A stretch of DNA of 64,000 nt from Micrococcus sp023147585 (GTDB lineage: Bacteria; Actinomycetota; Actinomycetes; Actinomycetales; Micrococcaceae). The DNA lies in assembly GCF_044872765.1 (NCBI RefSeq), contig NZ_CP085253.1:1674001-1738000 (forward strand), read 5' to 3'. Positions 1-7,621 of this stretch are shown here, piece by piece (position 1 is the stretch's first letter; the number at the start of each line of letters is the position of its first letter). The notes under the pieces are model-generated. The model ran no database searches and had not been told where the DNA came from. It saw only the letters and a program-made list of their open reading frames with translations. A program made the translations under genes and the position numbers.

Positions 1-221
1 GGGAGGGAGCCGGCGGAGAGGTGCGCCAGCTCCCCCATGCGCCGTGTCCCCTCGGGCGCCTCGGAGAGGTGGGAGAGCACCGAGTACTCGAAGTGGCTGA
101 GGCCGGCGTCGCGGCGCAGCTGCGCGTCCAGCGTGGGGTCCAGGCGCAGCACCACGCTCATCAGGGCGAGGAACGCGCGCCGTTCCTCGTCGTCCAGCCA
201 GGGTGTCGTGTCATCCGCCAT
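1..221 (-). CDS. MarR family transcriptional regulator, N-terminal part (cut by window edge)
   Basis: The reading frame starts at the ATG at 221 and runs off the left edge, giving 73 residues. It begins MADDTTPWLDDEERRAFLAL and continues through LRRDAGLSHFEYSVLSHLSE, the helix leading into the winged helix of MarR proteins, then RRMGELAHLSAGSL, the start of the recognition region. The DNA-binding core and dimerization tail lie outside the window. It is divergent from the dioxygenase at 336, and an 18-bp inverted repeat lies between the two starts, so it probably represses that operon and itself and responds to a small, perhaps phenolic, ligand. The family call is firm; the ligand is inference. 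Confidence 0.85.
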   Translation of the reverse strand, partial: MADDTTPWLDDEERRAFLALMSVVLRLDPTLDAQLRRDAGLSHFEYSVLSHLSEAPEGTRRMGELAHLSAGSL

Positions 222-254
222 GCAGCCCATCGTACCCGCGGCCGACGGACCAAT

Positions 255-287
255 CACTTGCACTATGAAGTGCCTGCGGCCTACAGT
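255..287 (+). promoter_or_regulatory. MarR-type operator overlapping the dioxygenase promoter
   Basis: An inverted repeat with arms CACTT (255-259) and AAGTG (268-272) lies between the divergent MarR and dioxygenase genes. A plausible promoter overlaps it: -35 TTGCAC at 258-263, an 18-base spacer, and -10 TACAGT at 282-287, followed by an AGGAGG ribosome site before the ATG at 336. A repressor on the repeat would cover the -35 box. The repeat is directly visible; the protein that binds it is inferred from gene order. Confidence 0.6.
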
Positions 288-335
288 TGATTAACGGATG
301 AAGCATCACGCCCCGCCGTCGTCCAGGAGGACACC

Positions 336-1214
336 ATGACCGCCACCATCCAGGATCCCTGGGCCCAGCCCACCCCCGCCGGCGCCTACGACGACCTGCT
401 CGCCCGCGCCCTGCCGATGACCCGCGCCCAGCGGCGCTGGGAGCCCAGCGACGGGCGCATGCCCACGCTGTTCGTCAGCCACGGTGCGCCGCCCACCCTC
501 GACGAGCCGCAGTGGCTCGCGGACCTGTTCGACTGGGCACAGTCCATGCCCAAGCCGCGGGCCGTGGTGATCGTCTCCGCCCACTGGGAGGACGCACCCG
601 TGGCGATCTCCTCGGCGACGGCAGGCACCCCGCTGGTCTACGACTTCGGCGGCTTCCACCCGCGCTACTACGAGCTGCGGTACGCCACCCCGGACGCCAC
701 GGATGTGGCCGCCCGCGTGGCCGGCGTGCTCGGCCAGGGCCGCCCCGGCTCCGTGCACCAGACCGGCCGCGGCCTGGACCACGGCGCGTACATCCCGCTC
801 ATGGCCATGTACCCGGCCGCGGACGTGCCCGTGGTGCAGGTGTCCATGCCCTCGCAGGACCCGAAGGCCCTGCTGGAGCTCGGAGAGAGGCTCAGGGGGC
901 TGCGCGAGGACGGCGTGCTCGTGATCGGCTCGGGCTTCATGACGCACTCGTTCGCCGCCATGCGCGACCCGCGCCTCTTCGGCCACGTGGACGCCTTCGA
1001 CACGTGGGCTGCCGAGATGACCCACGCCGGCGACGTCGACGCGCTCATGGGCTACCTGGACAAGGCGCCCGGCGCCCACATCGCCCACCCGACGGCGGAC
1101 CACTACGTGCCGCTGCTGCTCACCATGGGCGCCGCGAACGACCCCTCGAGCGCCCGGACCGTGTTCGACCGGTTCGTGTTCAGCAACCACATCCGCTCGT
1201 TCCAGGTCGACTGA
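336..1214 (+). CDS. DODA-type extradiol ring-cleavage dioxygenase (LigB superfamily)
   Basis: This 292-residue class III extradiol dioxygenase would open an aromatic catechol-type ring using a single non-haem metal; the family includes DOPA 4,5-dioxygenase and E. coli YgiD. The four expected metal-ligand histidines are present: H49 in FVSHGAPP, H83 in SAHWE, H204 in GFMTHSF and H256 in TADHYVPL. The family hallmark DFGGFHPRYY spans about 103-112. A strong AGGAGGACACC ribosome site fixes the start. It is followed by an NADP-reductase gene and controlled by the divergent MarR gene, an arrangement that fits detoxification of an aromatic compound. The true substrate cannot be read from sequence. 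Confidence 0.85.
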   Translation: MTATIQDPWAQPTPAGAYDDLLARALPMTRAQRRWEPSDGRMPTLFVSHGAPPTLDEPQWLADLFDWAQSMPKPRAVVIVSAHWEDAPVAISSATAGTPLVYDFGGFHPRYYELRYATPDATDVAARVAGVLGQGRPGSVHQTGRGLDHGAYIPLMAMYPAADVPVVQVSMPSQDPKALLELGERLRGLREDGVLVIGSGFMTHSFAAMRDPRLFGHVDAFDTWAAEMTHAGDVDALMGYLDKAPGAHIAHPTADHYVPLLLTMGAANDPSSARTVFDRFVFSNHIRSFQVD

Positions 1215-1228
1215 CCCGGAGCGCTTCA

Positions 1229-1242
1229 CCCCCCCCCCCCCC
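1229..1242 (+). repeat. Homopolymeric C tract (14 C)
   Basis: Fourteen consecutive cytosines sit between the dioxygenase stop and the ribosome site (GAAAGGAAGAGG) of the reductase gene. Tracts of this length are prone to slippage. Here length change would alter the spacing upstream of a ribosome site rather than a reading frame. Confidence 0.9.
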
Positions 1243-1263
1243 GAAAGGAAGAGGTACCCCCTC

Positions 1264-1839
1264 ATGACCACCCTGAGCATCATCGGCGACGGCACCATGG
1301 GCGCCGCGATCGCGGAGGTCGCCCGCCGCGGCGGTCACGACGTCACCCTCATCGGCCGCGACGGCACCGCCGCGGACATCACCGGCGAGATCGTCGTGCT
1401 GGCCCTGCCCTACCCGGCCCTCTCCGACGTCATCACGACGTACGCCCCCGCCCTCGAGGGCAAGGTCGTCGTGGACATCACCAACCCGCTGGACTTCGAC
1501 ACCTTCGACTCCCTGCAGGTGCCCGCGGACTCCTCCGCCGCCGCCGAGGTGGCCGACGCCCTGCCGAACGCACGCGTCCTCAAGGCCTTCAACACCACCT
1601 TCGCCGCCGCCCTCTCCTCCGGGAGGATCGGCGACCAGACCACCACCGTGCTGATCGCCGGTGACGACGCGGACGCCAAGTCCGCGCTGGCCGACGTCGT
1701 GACCTCGGGCGGCCTGAACGCGATCGACGCGGGCGCCCTGAAGCGCGCCCGCGAGCTCGAGGCCGTCGGCTTCCTGCAGCTCACGCTCGCCGCCGCCGAG
1801 AGGATCGGCTGGACCGGCGGCTTCGCCACCGTGCGCTGA
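1264..1839 (+). CDS. NADPH-dependent F420 reductase-family oxidoreductase
   Basis: This 191-residue protein has a short Rossmann fold with the dinucleotide-binding loop GDGTMG at residues 8-13 next to the initial strand TLSII. It then shows VVLALPYPAL, VVDITNPLDF and LKAFNTTFA, the order seen in 8-hydroxy-5-deazaflavin:NADPH oxidoreductases and their many F420-independent relatives. The length is near the family norm of about 200-230. It follows the dioxygenase by 49 bases, including the C tract, and probably shares its transcript under MarR control. It may reduce the ring-cleavage product or supply reductant; which one is unknown. Whether it uses F420 cannot be told from the sequence. Confidence 0.75.
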   Translation: MTTLSIIGDGTMGAAIAEVARRGGHDVTLIGRDGTAADITGEIVVLALPYPALSDVITTYAPALEGKVVVDITNPLDFDTFDSLQVPADSSAAAEVADALPNARVLKAFNTTFAAALSSGRIGDQTTTVLIAGDDADAKSALADVVTSGGLNAIDAGALKRARELEAVGFLQLTLAAAERIGWTGGFATVR

Positions 1840-1857
1840 CCCTGCACGTCCCCGGAC

Positions 1858-1895
1858 CGAGGGGCTCATGCCACACTGACGGTGTGAGCCCCTCG
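1858..1895 (+). terminator. Hairpin after the reductase gene
   Basis: The arms CGAGGGGCTCA (1858-1868) and TGAGCCCCTCG (1885-1895) are perfect 11-bp complements separated by 16 bases, and the loop itself holds CACAC/GTGTG. It starts 19 bases after the reductase stop and has no T tract, as is usual in high-GC actinobacteria. The right arm overlaps the GTG start of the next small gene, so it may also affect that gene. Confidence 0.55.
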
Positions 1896-2060
1896 TCCGT
1901 GCGCCGGCCCTCCCCGGCGGCCGCTGCACTGGCCGCCCTCGGCGCCATGCTCGCGCTCGTGGTCCTGGTCAGCGCGCTCCTCGCGTTCGGCCCCGGCGGC
2001 GCCGCCGCCCCCGGGGAGGGCCCGACGTCGGCCGCACCGTCGTCGACCGCTTCGCCCTGA
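1884..2060 (+). CDS. Small single-span membrane protein, unknown function
   Basis: A GTG start gives 58 residues: a basic N-terminus (SSVRRPS), one hydrophobic segment at about 12-36 (LAALGAMLALVVLVSALLAF) and a Pro/Ser/Ala tail. A -10-like CACACT ends exactly six bases before the GTG, the leaderless pattern seen at many other genes here. No ribosome site is visible. It could be a small inner-membrane protein or a chance frame in GC-rich DNA; the start signature and clean membrane segment favour a real gene. No function is assigned. Confidence 0.45.
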   Translation: MSPSSVRRPSPAAAALAALGAMLALVVLVSALLAFGPGGAAAPGEGPTSAAPSSTASP

Positions 2061-2123
2061 CGCGCGGAGCAGGCCCTGGAACGAGCCGGAGGTGGGAGCG
2101 GCGGCGACCGTCGGCGCCGCCGA

Positions 2124-2888
2124 TCAGATCCCTGACAGGCCCCGCACCAGAGCCACCGTGCCCCCGACGCCGGCCAGGCAGACGGCCAGGGTCCGCGCCT
2201 TCGAGGCGTCCACGCTCCGCGCGACGCGGGAGCCGAGGAGGATCCCCACGGGACCGGCGACGACGGCGACCGCCCAGACGAGTCCGGGCACGTCGACGTC
2301 GGGGGGCACCGCCGTGCCGAACAGCGACTTCGTGGCGAGGGAGGTGAGGTTGGCCAGCAGGAAGATCGGCTGCAGGGTGGCCGCCCAGGACTTCTGATCC
2401 CACTTGGCCGCCACCGCGTAGACCGCGAGCGCGGGACCGGCGACGCCCGCCGTCGTGTTCATGAAGCCGGCCACCGCCCCCGACGCGAAGACCGCGCCGT
2501 TGCCGGTGAGGGTGAAACGCTTCTGGAGGCCGAGGGCGGCGGCGATCGCGACCAGCACGGACGCGCCGAGCAGGATCTCCAGGGCGTGCGGCTCGAGGGA
2601 GCGCACCGCCCAGGCACCGAGGAACGAGCCGCAGACCAGCAGGGGGGCCAGGCGGACGAAGCGCGCCCAGTCCACGTGCCTGTGGAGGAGTGCGAAGAGG
2701 ATGGCCGCGGACATCACGGCCGCCACGTTGGAGATCGTCACGCCGGCCACGGGGCCGAGCAGGATCGAGAGGGTCGGCGCGGCGATCATGCCCACGCCCA
2801 TGCCGCTGATCCGCTGCAGCGCGCCGCCGACCGTGATGGCCAGCAGCACGACGAGGGCCATGGTGAGCGTGCCGGCGTCGAGTCCCAT
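2124..2888 (-). CDS. Sulfite exporter TauE/SafE family membrane protein
   Basis: A 254-residue polytopic membrane protein whose chain is made of glycine-rich hydrophobic helices in two similar halves, as in TauE/SafE (DUF81) permeases: GGALQRISGMGVGMIAAPTL near the start and FASGAVAGFMNTTAGVAGPA in the middle, the paired family signature. The family exports sulfoacetate, sulfite or other organic anions; the substrate here is unknown. The start at 2888 is set by a GGAGGAGA ribosome site nine bases upstream; an open frame continues further 5' through repeat DNA but has no ribosome site. It is transcribed alone, away from the repeat-rich segment to its right. Confidence 0.85.
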   Translation of the reverse strand: MGLDAGTLTMALVVLLAITVGGALQRISGMGVGMIAAPTLSILLGPVAGVTISNVAAVMSAAILFALLHRHVDWARFVRLAPLLVCGSFLGAWAVRSLEPHALEILLGASVLVAIAAALGLQKRFTLTGNGAVFASGAVAGFMNTTAGVAGPALAVYAVAAKWDQKSWAATLQPIFLLANLTSLATKSLFGTAVPPDVDVPGLVWAVAVVAGPVGILLGSRVARSVDASKARTLAVCLAGVGGTVALVRGLSGI

Positions 2889-2905
2889 GGGCAGAAGTCT
2901 CCTCC

Positions 2906-2978
2906 GGATTCTGGGCGAGTCTCGACGAGCGACTCGCCCACCACCGTGTGACCGATGAGCACGTCGCCCAGAACCCGA
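2906..2978. repeat. REP-like palindromic repeat, copy 1
   Basis: The 28-base unit 2906-2933 recurs at 4720-4747 in the same orientation with one difference. Within this copy TGGGCGAGTC (2912-2921) and GACTCGCCCA (2931-2940) form a perfect 10-bp hairpin with a nine-base loop. A further inverted piece, TCGCCCAGAACCC (2964-2976), matches the left end with one mismatch. No open frame explains it. Confidence 0.75.
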
Positions 2979-3070
2979 GAGCGAACGGGGCCCTGGCGGC
3001 GTACACGGCCGCTTCCCCGGGCGTCTGGCGGGCCTCGAGGCGTTCCTCACCCGCTGACCCCCGCCCCCGC

Positions 3071-3125
3071 CCAGCCCAGCCCAGCCCAGCCCAGCCCAGC
3101 CCAGCCCAGCCCAGCCCAGCCCAGC
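3071..3125 (+). repeat. Pentanucleotide tandem repeat (CCAGC)11
   Basis: Eleven uninterrupted copies of CCAGC lie immediately before the palindrome at 3133 and the truncated 5' end of the metallophosphoesterase gene. The tract has no credible coding role. A five-base unit would shift any frame through it. Confidence 0.95.
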
Positions 3126-3132
3126 CCTCAGG

Positions 3133-3183
3133 GTGGTCACGACACGCCGCATCCCGTTCCCGCAGATGGCGTGTCGTGACCAC
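3133..3183. repeat. Perfect 16-bp inverted repeat (19-base loop)
   Basis: The arms GTGGTCACGACACGCC (3133-3148) and GGCGTGTCGTGACCAC (3168-3183) are exact reverse complements. The element begins eight bases after the pentanucleotide tract and abuts the coding sequence of the broken metallophosphoesterase, where its signal peptide should be. It looks like an inserted palindromic element rather than a terminator. Confidence 0.85.
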
Positions 3184-4700
3184 TCGGGACGCGTCGACGC
3201 GCCCGCCACGACCGACTCCTCGCTGGCGGCGCCCGCCGATCGCATCTCGTTCAGCGTCCTCCCCGACACGCAGTTCTACTCGCGCTATGCCACCGCCGGG
3301 ACCGGAGACCCGTACATGACCCACTACGGCTCGGAGCCCTTCCTGGCCCGGACGCAGTGGATCGCGGACAACGACCAGGCCTACGACGTCGCCTTCACGA
3401 TGCACCTCGGTGACGTGGTGGACCGCGCGAACCCGCCCGAGGAGTGGGCGGTGGCGGACGAGGCCATGTCCGTGCTGGAGCAGGCCGGCGCCCCGTACTC
3501 GGTGCTGGCCTGCAATCACGACGTCGGCGCCGGCGCCTCGGACACTGACGCCGTCTCCTACGAGACCTACGTCTCGCACTTCTCCGCCGAGCCCGCGGCG
3601 CAGCAGTCCACCTTCCTGGAGCGCGACCCCTCAGGCGCCTCGGAGGCTCACCTGGTGGCGCAGGACGGGACGACCTTCCTGGTGCTGGCCATCTCGTGGC
3701 AGTCCCAGCAGGAGACTCTGGACTGGGCGAACCGCGTGATCGCCGCCCACCCGGGCGTCCCCACGATCCTGACGAGCCACCAGATCCTCAACGTGGACGA
3801 GGCCACCGGCGAGCAGCTGTCCACGGCGTACGGCGAGCGCCTGTGGAACGACGTCATCGCGCCCAACGACCAGGTGTTCCTGACCCTCAACGGCCATCAC
3901 CACGGTGCCACCGAGCAGGTGTGCTTCGACGACGCCGGCCGCACCGGCAACACGGCCAGCTACTTCACCACCGCCGACGGCGCGGACGTGAACGACGAGA
4001 CCTTCCCGAACGGCTTCACCCTCGAGGCGTTCATCAAGATCGACCCGGACTTCACGCCCGAGGAGAACGCCTGGATGCAGTGGCTGACGCGCGACGGGCA
4101 GCGGGAGAACCTCCCCGGCTATGTGGACACCGAGGGCGATGAGCCCCCCTTCGCCTGGGCCTTCTCGAACCTCCGCGATGTCCAGCTCTCCGTGGTGGAC
4201 TCCCAGGCCCCGGTCGCCACGGAGACGTCCGCCTGGTCCAGCGAGATCGTGGGCAGCGGGCAGTGGCACCACCTGGCCGCCGTGAACGACCCGACCACGA
4301 AGACCACCACCATGTACGTGGACGGTGTGCCAGTGCAGCGCAACGCCACGGAGACCGTGGGCATCGCCCACGACGAGGCGCAGCGCTGGGTGTTCGGCGC
4401 CGGCTCCTACGACGGCCAGCGTCAGTCCGGCTTCCTCGACTGCCTCGGCGAGACCCGCATGGTGGACCGCCCGCTCGCCCAGAACCAGTGGCTCACCTCC
4501 CGCGCGGAGACCACGACGCCGGTGGATCCGCCCCCGTCGAGCCGACCCCCGTGGCGCACCCGGAGCGCATGCTGACCCGTGGCGACGCCGTCGCCCTCGT
4601 CCGAGACCGCACCGGCGTGGACCTGACCGGCATCCTCGCCGACCAGCGGGGAGGCCGCCGAGGCGCTCGCACACCTGCGTTGACCGTGACCCCGCCGGGG
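3184..4700 (+). pseudogene. Metallophosphoesterase with LamG-like domain, decayed
   Basis: The frame reads as a calcineurin-type phosphoesterase: metal motifs LPDTQ, HLGDVVDR, CNHD (normally GNHD), SHQ and NGHHHG at about 45, 93, 127, 210 and 254 counted from the GTG at 3133. A concanavalin A/LamG-like domain follows at about 280-460 (FTLEAFIKI, QWHHLAAV). Several lesions suggest a dead gene. There is no signal peptide, and the 5' end runs into the palindrome. The segment normally joining the two domains is missing. After PVDPPPSS the frame ends at 4575 while a plausible C-terminus (HPERMLTRGDAVALV) continues one frame over. Relatives are secreted and much longer. A shortened but working enzyme is possible but less likely. 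Confidence 0.7.
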
Positions 4701-4719
4701 CGACCCGCGGAGGGTCCCC

Positions 4720-4747
4720 GGATCCTGGGCGAGTCTCGACGAGCGAC
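4720..4747 (+). repeat. REP-like repeat, copy 2 (half element)
   Basis: This matches 2906-2933 at 27 of 28 positions in direct orientation but lacks the right arm that makes copy 1 a hairpin. The two copies bracket the decayed metallophosphoesterase module, and acetyltransferase-like sequence begins right after this copy. Confidence 0.75.
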
Positions 4748-4970
4748 CTGACCTGGCAGGAGGTCGACGGGAGACAGCGGCTCGAGGTCGGCTCTCACGT
4801 GCGGGCCGACCTCCAGGGGCGCGGCTGCGCGGCCGAGGCCGCGGCAGCCCGCCGGGACCCCGCGCGGAACGCGCAGCGCAGTGCCGAGCTCGTCGCGGAC
4901 ATCCACCCGGAGAACACGGCGTCCCGGCGGGTGACGGAGAAGATCGGCGGGGACGGCCCTCGGAAGGACA
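4748..4970 (+). pseudogene. GNAT acetyltransferase remnant
   Basis: One frame reads EVGSHVRADLQGRGCAAEAA, the strand and acetyl-CoA-binding loop (motif A, Q/RxxGxG/A) of a RimJ/RimL-type acetyltransferase. It goes on to LVADIHPENTASRRVTEKIG, the conserved NxxSxRVxEKxG helix. The N-terminal half is absent, being replaced by the repeat at 4720, and the C-terminus runs into the hairpin at 4971. It has no start codon of its own. It is a fragment, not a gene. Confidence 0.7.
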
Positions 4971-5007
4971 TGGGTGAGCCCCCACCTCAACGGCGGGGGC
5001 TCACCCA
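4971..5007 (-). terminator. Strong hairpin terminator
   Basis: TGGGTGAGCCCCC (4971-4983) and GGGGGCTCACCCA (4995-5007) form a perfect 13-bp stem with an 11-base loop. It begins ten bases after the stop of the small gene at 5018-5221 on the minus strand. Confidence 0.7.
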
Positions 5008-5017
5008 TGGAGTCAGC

Positions 5018-5221
5018 TCACTTGGCGTGGCGCTGGAGCAGCTCCTTGGCCTTCTCCAGGCCGGCGGCCTCGATGTCATAGGAGCCGGTCGCCTTGTAGT
5101 GGTCCTCGACCGCGTCCGTGACGCTGTACTCCTCCGGGTTGCCGGGGGGCGTGGACGTCTCCAGGACGTGGAGCAGGTAGGTCTCTCCGGCGGCCAGGGC
5201 CTCGGGGGTCTCATGTGCCAT
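5018..5221 (-). CDS. Small acidic protein of unknown function (67 aa)
   Basis: The 67 residues are acidic and helix-rich (ETPEALAAGETYLLHVLE near the start, LEKAKELLQRHAK at the end). No signal peptide, cysteine pair or membrane segment is visible. An AAGGAGAGA ribosome site eight bases before the ATG and a strong hairpin just after the stop argue that it is real. The middle (EEYSVTDAVEDHYKATG) resembles no motif I know. It is transcribed alone, with the DUF1697 gene upstream on the same strand. Function unknown. Confidence 0.65.
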   Translation of the reverse strand: MAHETPEALAAGETYLLHVLETSTPPGNPEEYSVTDAVEDHYKATGSYDIEAAGLEKAKELLQRHAK

Positions 5222-5278
5222 GCCAGTCTCTCCTTGCAGTGCTGACGGTGGAGGAAGAGAGCGTATGACACCGCGGCG

Positions 5279-5833
5279 TCAGGACGCCAGCATCCGCACC
5301 GTCGCCAGGTTCCGGGCCGTGCCCACGACGCCGAGGGTCCGCTCGATCCGAGTCAGCGTGAGCGGCGAGTCTCGCACGGTCGTGGCGTGGCGGATCCAGA
5401 GGAACCGGCCCACGAGCACCGCGCGGTCCTCCCCCGGGTCCAAGGCCGCGAAGGCCACCGCCCGGCTCGGGTCCGGGACCGCGTCCAGCAGGGTGAGCTG
5501 CACCGCCTTCGGCTCCTGCTCCGGCCAGCCCTGCGCCTCGAGCACGGCGAGGGCCTCCCGGAGCTCGGCCGGCGACGTCGCCATCACCGGCACGTCGATG
5601 TCCCGCTCAGCCCGCGCCGCGGCGGCCACGGAGGCGGCGACGGCGGCCGGGTCCGCGCCGGCGGGCAGCGTCAGGATCACGTTGCCGCTGGCCTGGACCG
5701 TGCGGACGTCCGTGCCGCCGGCCTGCTCGGCCCAGCGGATGAGGTCCACCTTGGGGATGCGGCGGTGGGCGCCCACGTTGATGCCCCGCCAGAGGAGCAC
5801 GTGGACGTCGCCCAGCGTCGTCGGGGCAGCCAT
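5279..5833 (-). CDS. DUF1697 family protein
   Basis: This 184-residue protein opens with HVLLWRGINVGAHRRIPKVD, close to the DUF1697 signature (LLRGINVGGxxxxxM..L), followed by VQASGNVILTLP. Near the end is HATTVRDSPLTLTRIER, where most family members have a TTRNWNT-like sequence. The family is widespread, cytosolic and of unknown biochemical role. Its ATG lies two bases after the sortase stop, so it is probably co-translated as the downstream gene of the sortase unit. No functional link to sortase is known. Confidence 0.8.
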   Translation of the reverse strand: MAAPTTLGDVHVLLWRGINVGAHRRIPKVDLIRWAEQAGGTDVRTVQASGNVILTLPAGADPAAVAASVAAAARAERDIDVPVMATSPAELREALAVLEAQGWPEQEPKAVQLTLLDAVPDPSRAVAFAALDPGEDRAVLVGRFLWIRHATTVRDSPLTLTRIERTLGVVGTARNLATVRMLAS

Positions 5834-5835
5834 GG

Positions 5836-6654
5836 TCAGCGCGCCTCGACCAGGTGGGCATAGACCACGCGGTTGTCCTCGAACGTCCGTGTCCACGGGT
5901 TGTAGCCGTCGCACGTGATCATGCGCAGCTCCGGGCGCTCGGTGTTCCCGTAGACCTCGTCCGTGGGGAAGTCATCCTTGCCGTACTCCTCGACGCGGTC
6001 CACCTCGAAGACGGCCGTGGTGCCGTCCTCGCGCTCCACCGAGACGACGCCCCCCGGCTCGAGCTCCGAGAGGCGGCGGAACACGCCGTCGCTGTTGCCG
6101 TACGCGCTCACGTGGCCGAGCAGCACGGCCGGGCCGCGCTCTCCGGGCGTGGGCGAATGGATGTACCACGCGGCGGGCGTCCCCGGGTCGCCGGAGGGGA
6201 CCTCGAGGGCGCCGTCGTCGCGCAGGCCGAGATGCAGCAGCTCTGAGTCCAGGCCGATCTCGGGGGCGGAGACGGAGACGGGCTCGGACGCGGGCAGCAC
6301 GTCGGGTGCGCCCTCCTCCGCGGCGGCCGTCGACGGCGGCGCGGAGCCAGTCGAGGCGGACGCGCTGGGTGCCGACGCGGGGATGCTCGCCGAGGCCGAG
6401 GCAGGCGGGGTGGACACGGGCGTCGCGCTCGGGGACGGCGCGTCGCCGGAGGACGAGAGGGAACGGCGATACGCGCTCTCACGGACGTCGGCGAAGTGCG
6501 GGGAGGACGACGAGGTGGACGGGCTGGGTGCGCTCGTCGCCGGCACGGGCTGGGTCGGCGAGGCCGACGGCGTCGAGCAGCCCGTGACGAGGAGAGACAC
6601 GGCCGCCGCGGACGCCCACAGGCGCCCGCGGCGGCGGTCAGGGGATCCGGTCAT
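5836..6654 (-). CDS. Class F sortase, lipoprotein-type signal
   Basis: This 272-residue transpeptidase would cut a C-terminal sorting signal and attach the protein to the cell surface. The N-terminus has a lipobox, LLVTGC, with Cys26, so it is probably a membrane-tethered lipoprotein. Residues 30-125 are a Ser/Pro/Ala linker spanning the wall. The catalytic domain (about 126-272) holds the expected triad: H181 in LLGHVSAYG, C248 in RMITCDGY and an arginine at 256 or 262 (TRTFEDNRVVYA). The short domain without class A insertions fits class F. The next gene upstream on the same strand encodes a secreted protein with a C-terminal sorting-like tail, a likely substrate. Confidence 0.88.
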   Translation of the reverse strand: MTGSPDRRRGRLWASAAAVSLLVTGCSTPSASPTQPVPATSAPSPSTSSSSPHFADVRESAYRRSLSSSGDAPSPSATPVSTPPASASASIPASAPSASASTGSAPPSTAAAEEGAPDVLPASEPVSVSAPEIGLDSELLHLGLRDDGALEVPSGDPGTPAAWYIHSPTPGERGPAVLLGHVSAYGNSDGVFRRLSELEPGGVVSVEREDGTTAVFEVDRVEEYGKDDFPTDEVYGNTERPELRMITCDGYNPWTRTFEDNRVVYAHLVEAR

Positions 6655-6693
6655 GCGCGAAGCGTAGGGGATCCGCCGGGAGGGATGCCGGTG

Positions 6694-7386
6694 TCAGGCC
6701 TGCGCACGACGGCGGGTCGCCACACCGGCGCCGACGACGGCGGCCAGGCCCAGCGCGCCCACGGCCAGGGCGGCGGCGGGATCGGACTCCGGGGCGATGC
6801 CGGTGTCCGCGGCGCCGACGGGCACCTTGGTGACCTGCTTCTCCTCGGCCTCCTTCGTGGGCTCGGCCTCCTTGGCGGCGGACGCCTTGATCGCGGCGAT
6901 CTCCTCGGCGGCGGCCCTCTCTCGGCCCTCGACCTTGATGCCGGTCGCCACGTCGATCTCGCAGCCGATGCCGTCCTGATCGGAGTCCAGGTCGTCGTGG
7001 TAGAGGTCCGAGGACTCCTTGATGTTGCCCTTGCCGGCGGCCCACGCGTCCTCGCAGTCGGCGTAGGTGTACGCGGCGTCCGGCTTCGCCTGGTCGCGCG
7101 GGTCGTGCGAGGCGGTGGGGGCAGGAGCGGGCTCGGCGGACGGCTTCGTCGCAGGGGTCCACTTGTGGGTGCTGGATCCCTTGGGAGGGTTCACGCACGC
7201 GACCTTGTCCCCGTCGCCGTCAAGGCCCTTGCGGAAGCCGGGGGTGTCCGGAGTGATGTGGGAGAGGTTCGCGGCGTAGACCTCCTGGCAGTTCGCATAG
7301 TAGGGCGCAGCCGTGGCCGGGGCGGCGGCGAACAGGGACACACCGAGGGCGGCGGTCAGGGTGACGCCGGTGGCGAGCTTCTTCAT
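6694..7386 (-). CDS. Secreted excalibur-domain protein with C-terminal sorting-like tail
   Basis: This 230-residue surface protein begins at the ATG with a GGAGG site (the frame is open further 5' but no better start exists). A signal peptide covers about 1-27 (MKKLATGV...ATAA). Two excalibur calcium-binding motifs follow: YANCQEVYAAN with GLDGDGDKVAC at 29-64, and YADCEDAW with DLDSDQDGIGCE at 108-143. Then come a charged Ala/Glu/Lys helix (150-187), the sequence VPVGAADTG at 188-196, a hydrophobic span (204-224) and an RRRAQA tail. That tail has the layout of an actinobacterial sorting signal (GAxxTG in place of LPXTG). Sitting beside a class F sortase suggests wall anchoring, which is inference. 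Confidence 0.85.
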   Translation of the reverse strand: MKKLATGVTLTAALGVSLFAAAPATAAPYYANCQEVYAANLSHITPDTPGFRKGLDGDGDKVACVNPPKGSSTHKWTPATKPSAEPAPAPTASHDPRDQAKPDAAYTYADCEDAWAAGKGNIKESSDLYHDDLDSDQDGIGCEIDVATGIKVEGRERAAAEEIAAIKASAAKEAEPTKEAEEKQVTKVPVGAADTGIAPESDPAAALAVGALGLAAVVGAGVATRRRAQA

Positions 7387-7621
7387 CGGGATTCCTCCGA
7401 GATCGTGGCGGGTGCCGTCCCTCATGCCGTCGTGTGGCGGGGGCGACATCTCGCATTCAAGCCGATCCCTCCAGCGATATCCATTCGACAGCCGGGGTGC
7501 CGCACAGGCCCCGATCAGCTGCCTCGCGCACACCGCCGCTTCCTGTGCTCGTCATCACATTCACCGTCTGACCTGGGAAGCTCCCGGCCGCGTCAGGGCC
7601 TTAACGTGTCCGGCCCGTCAG

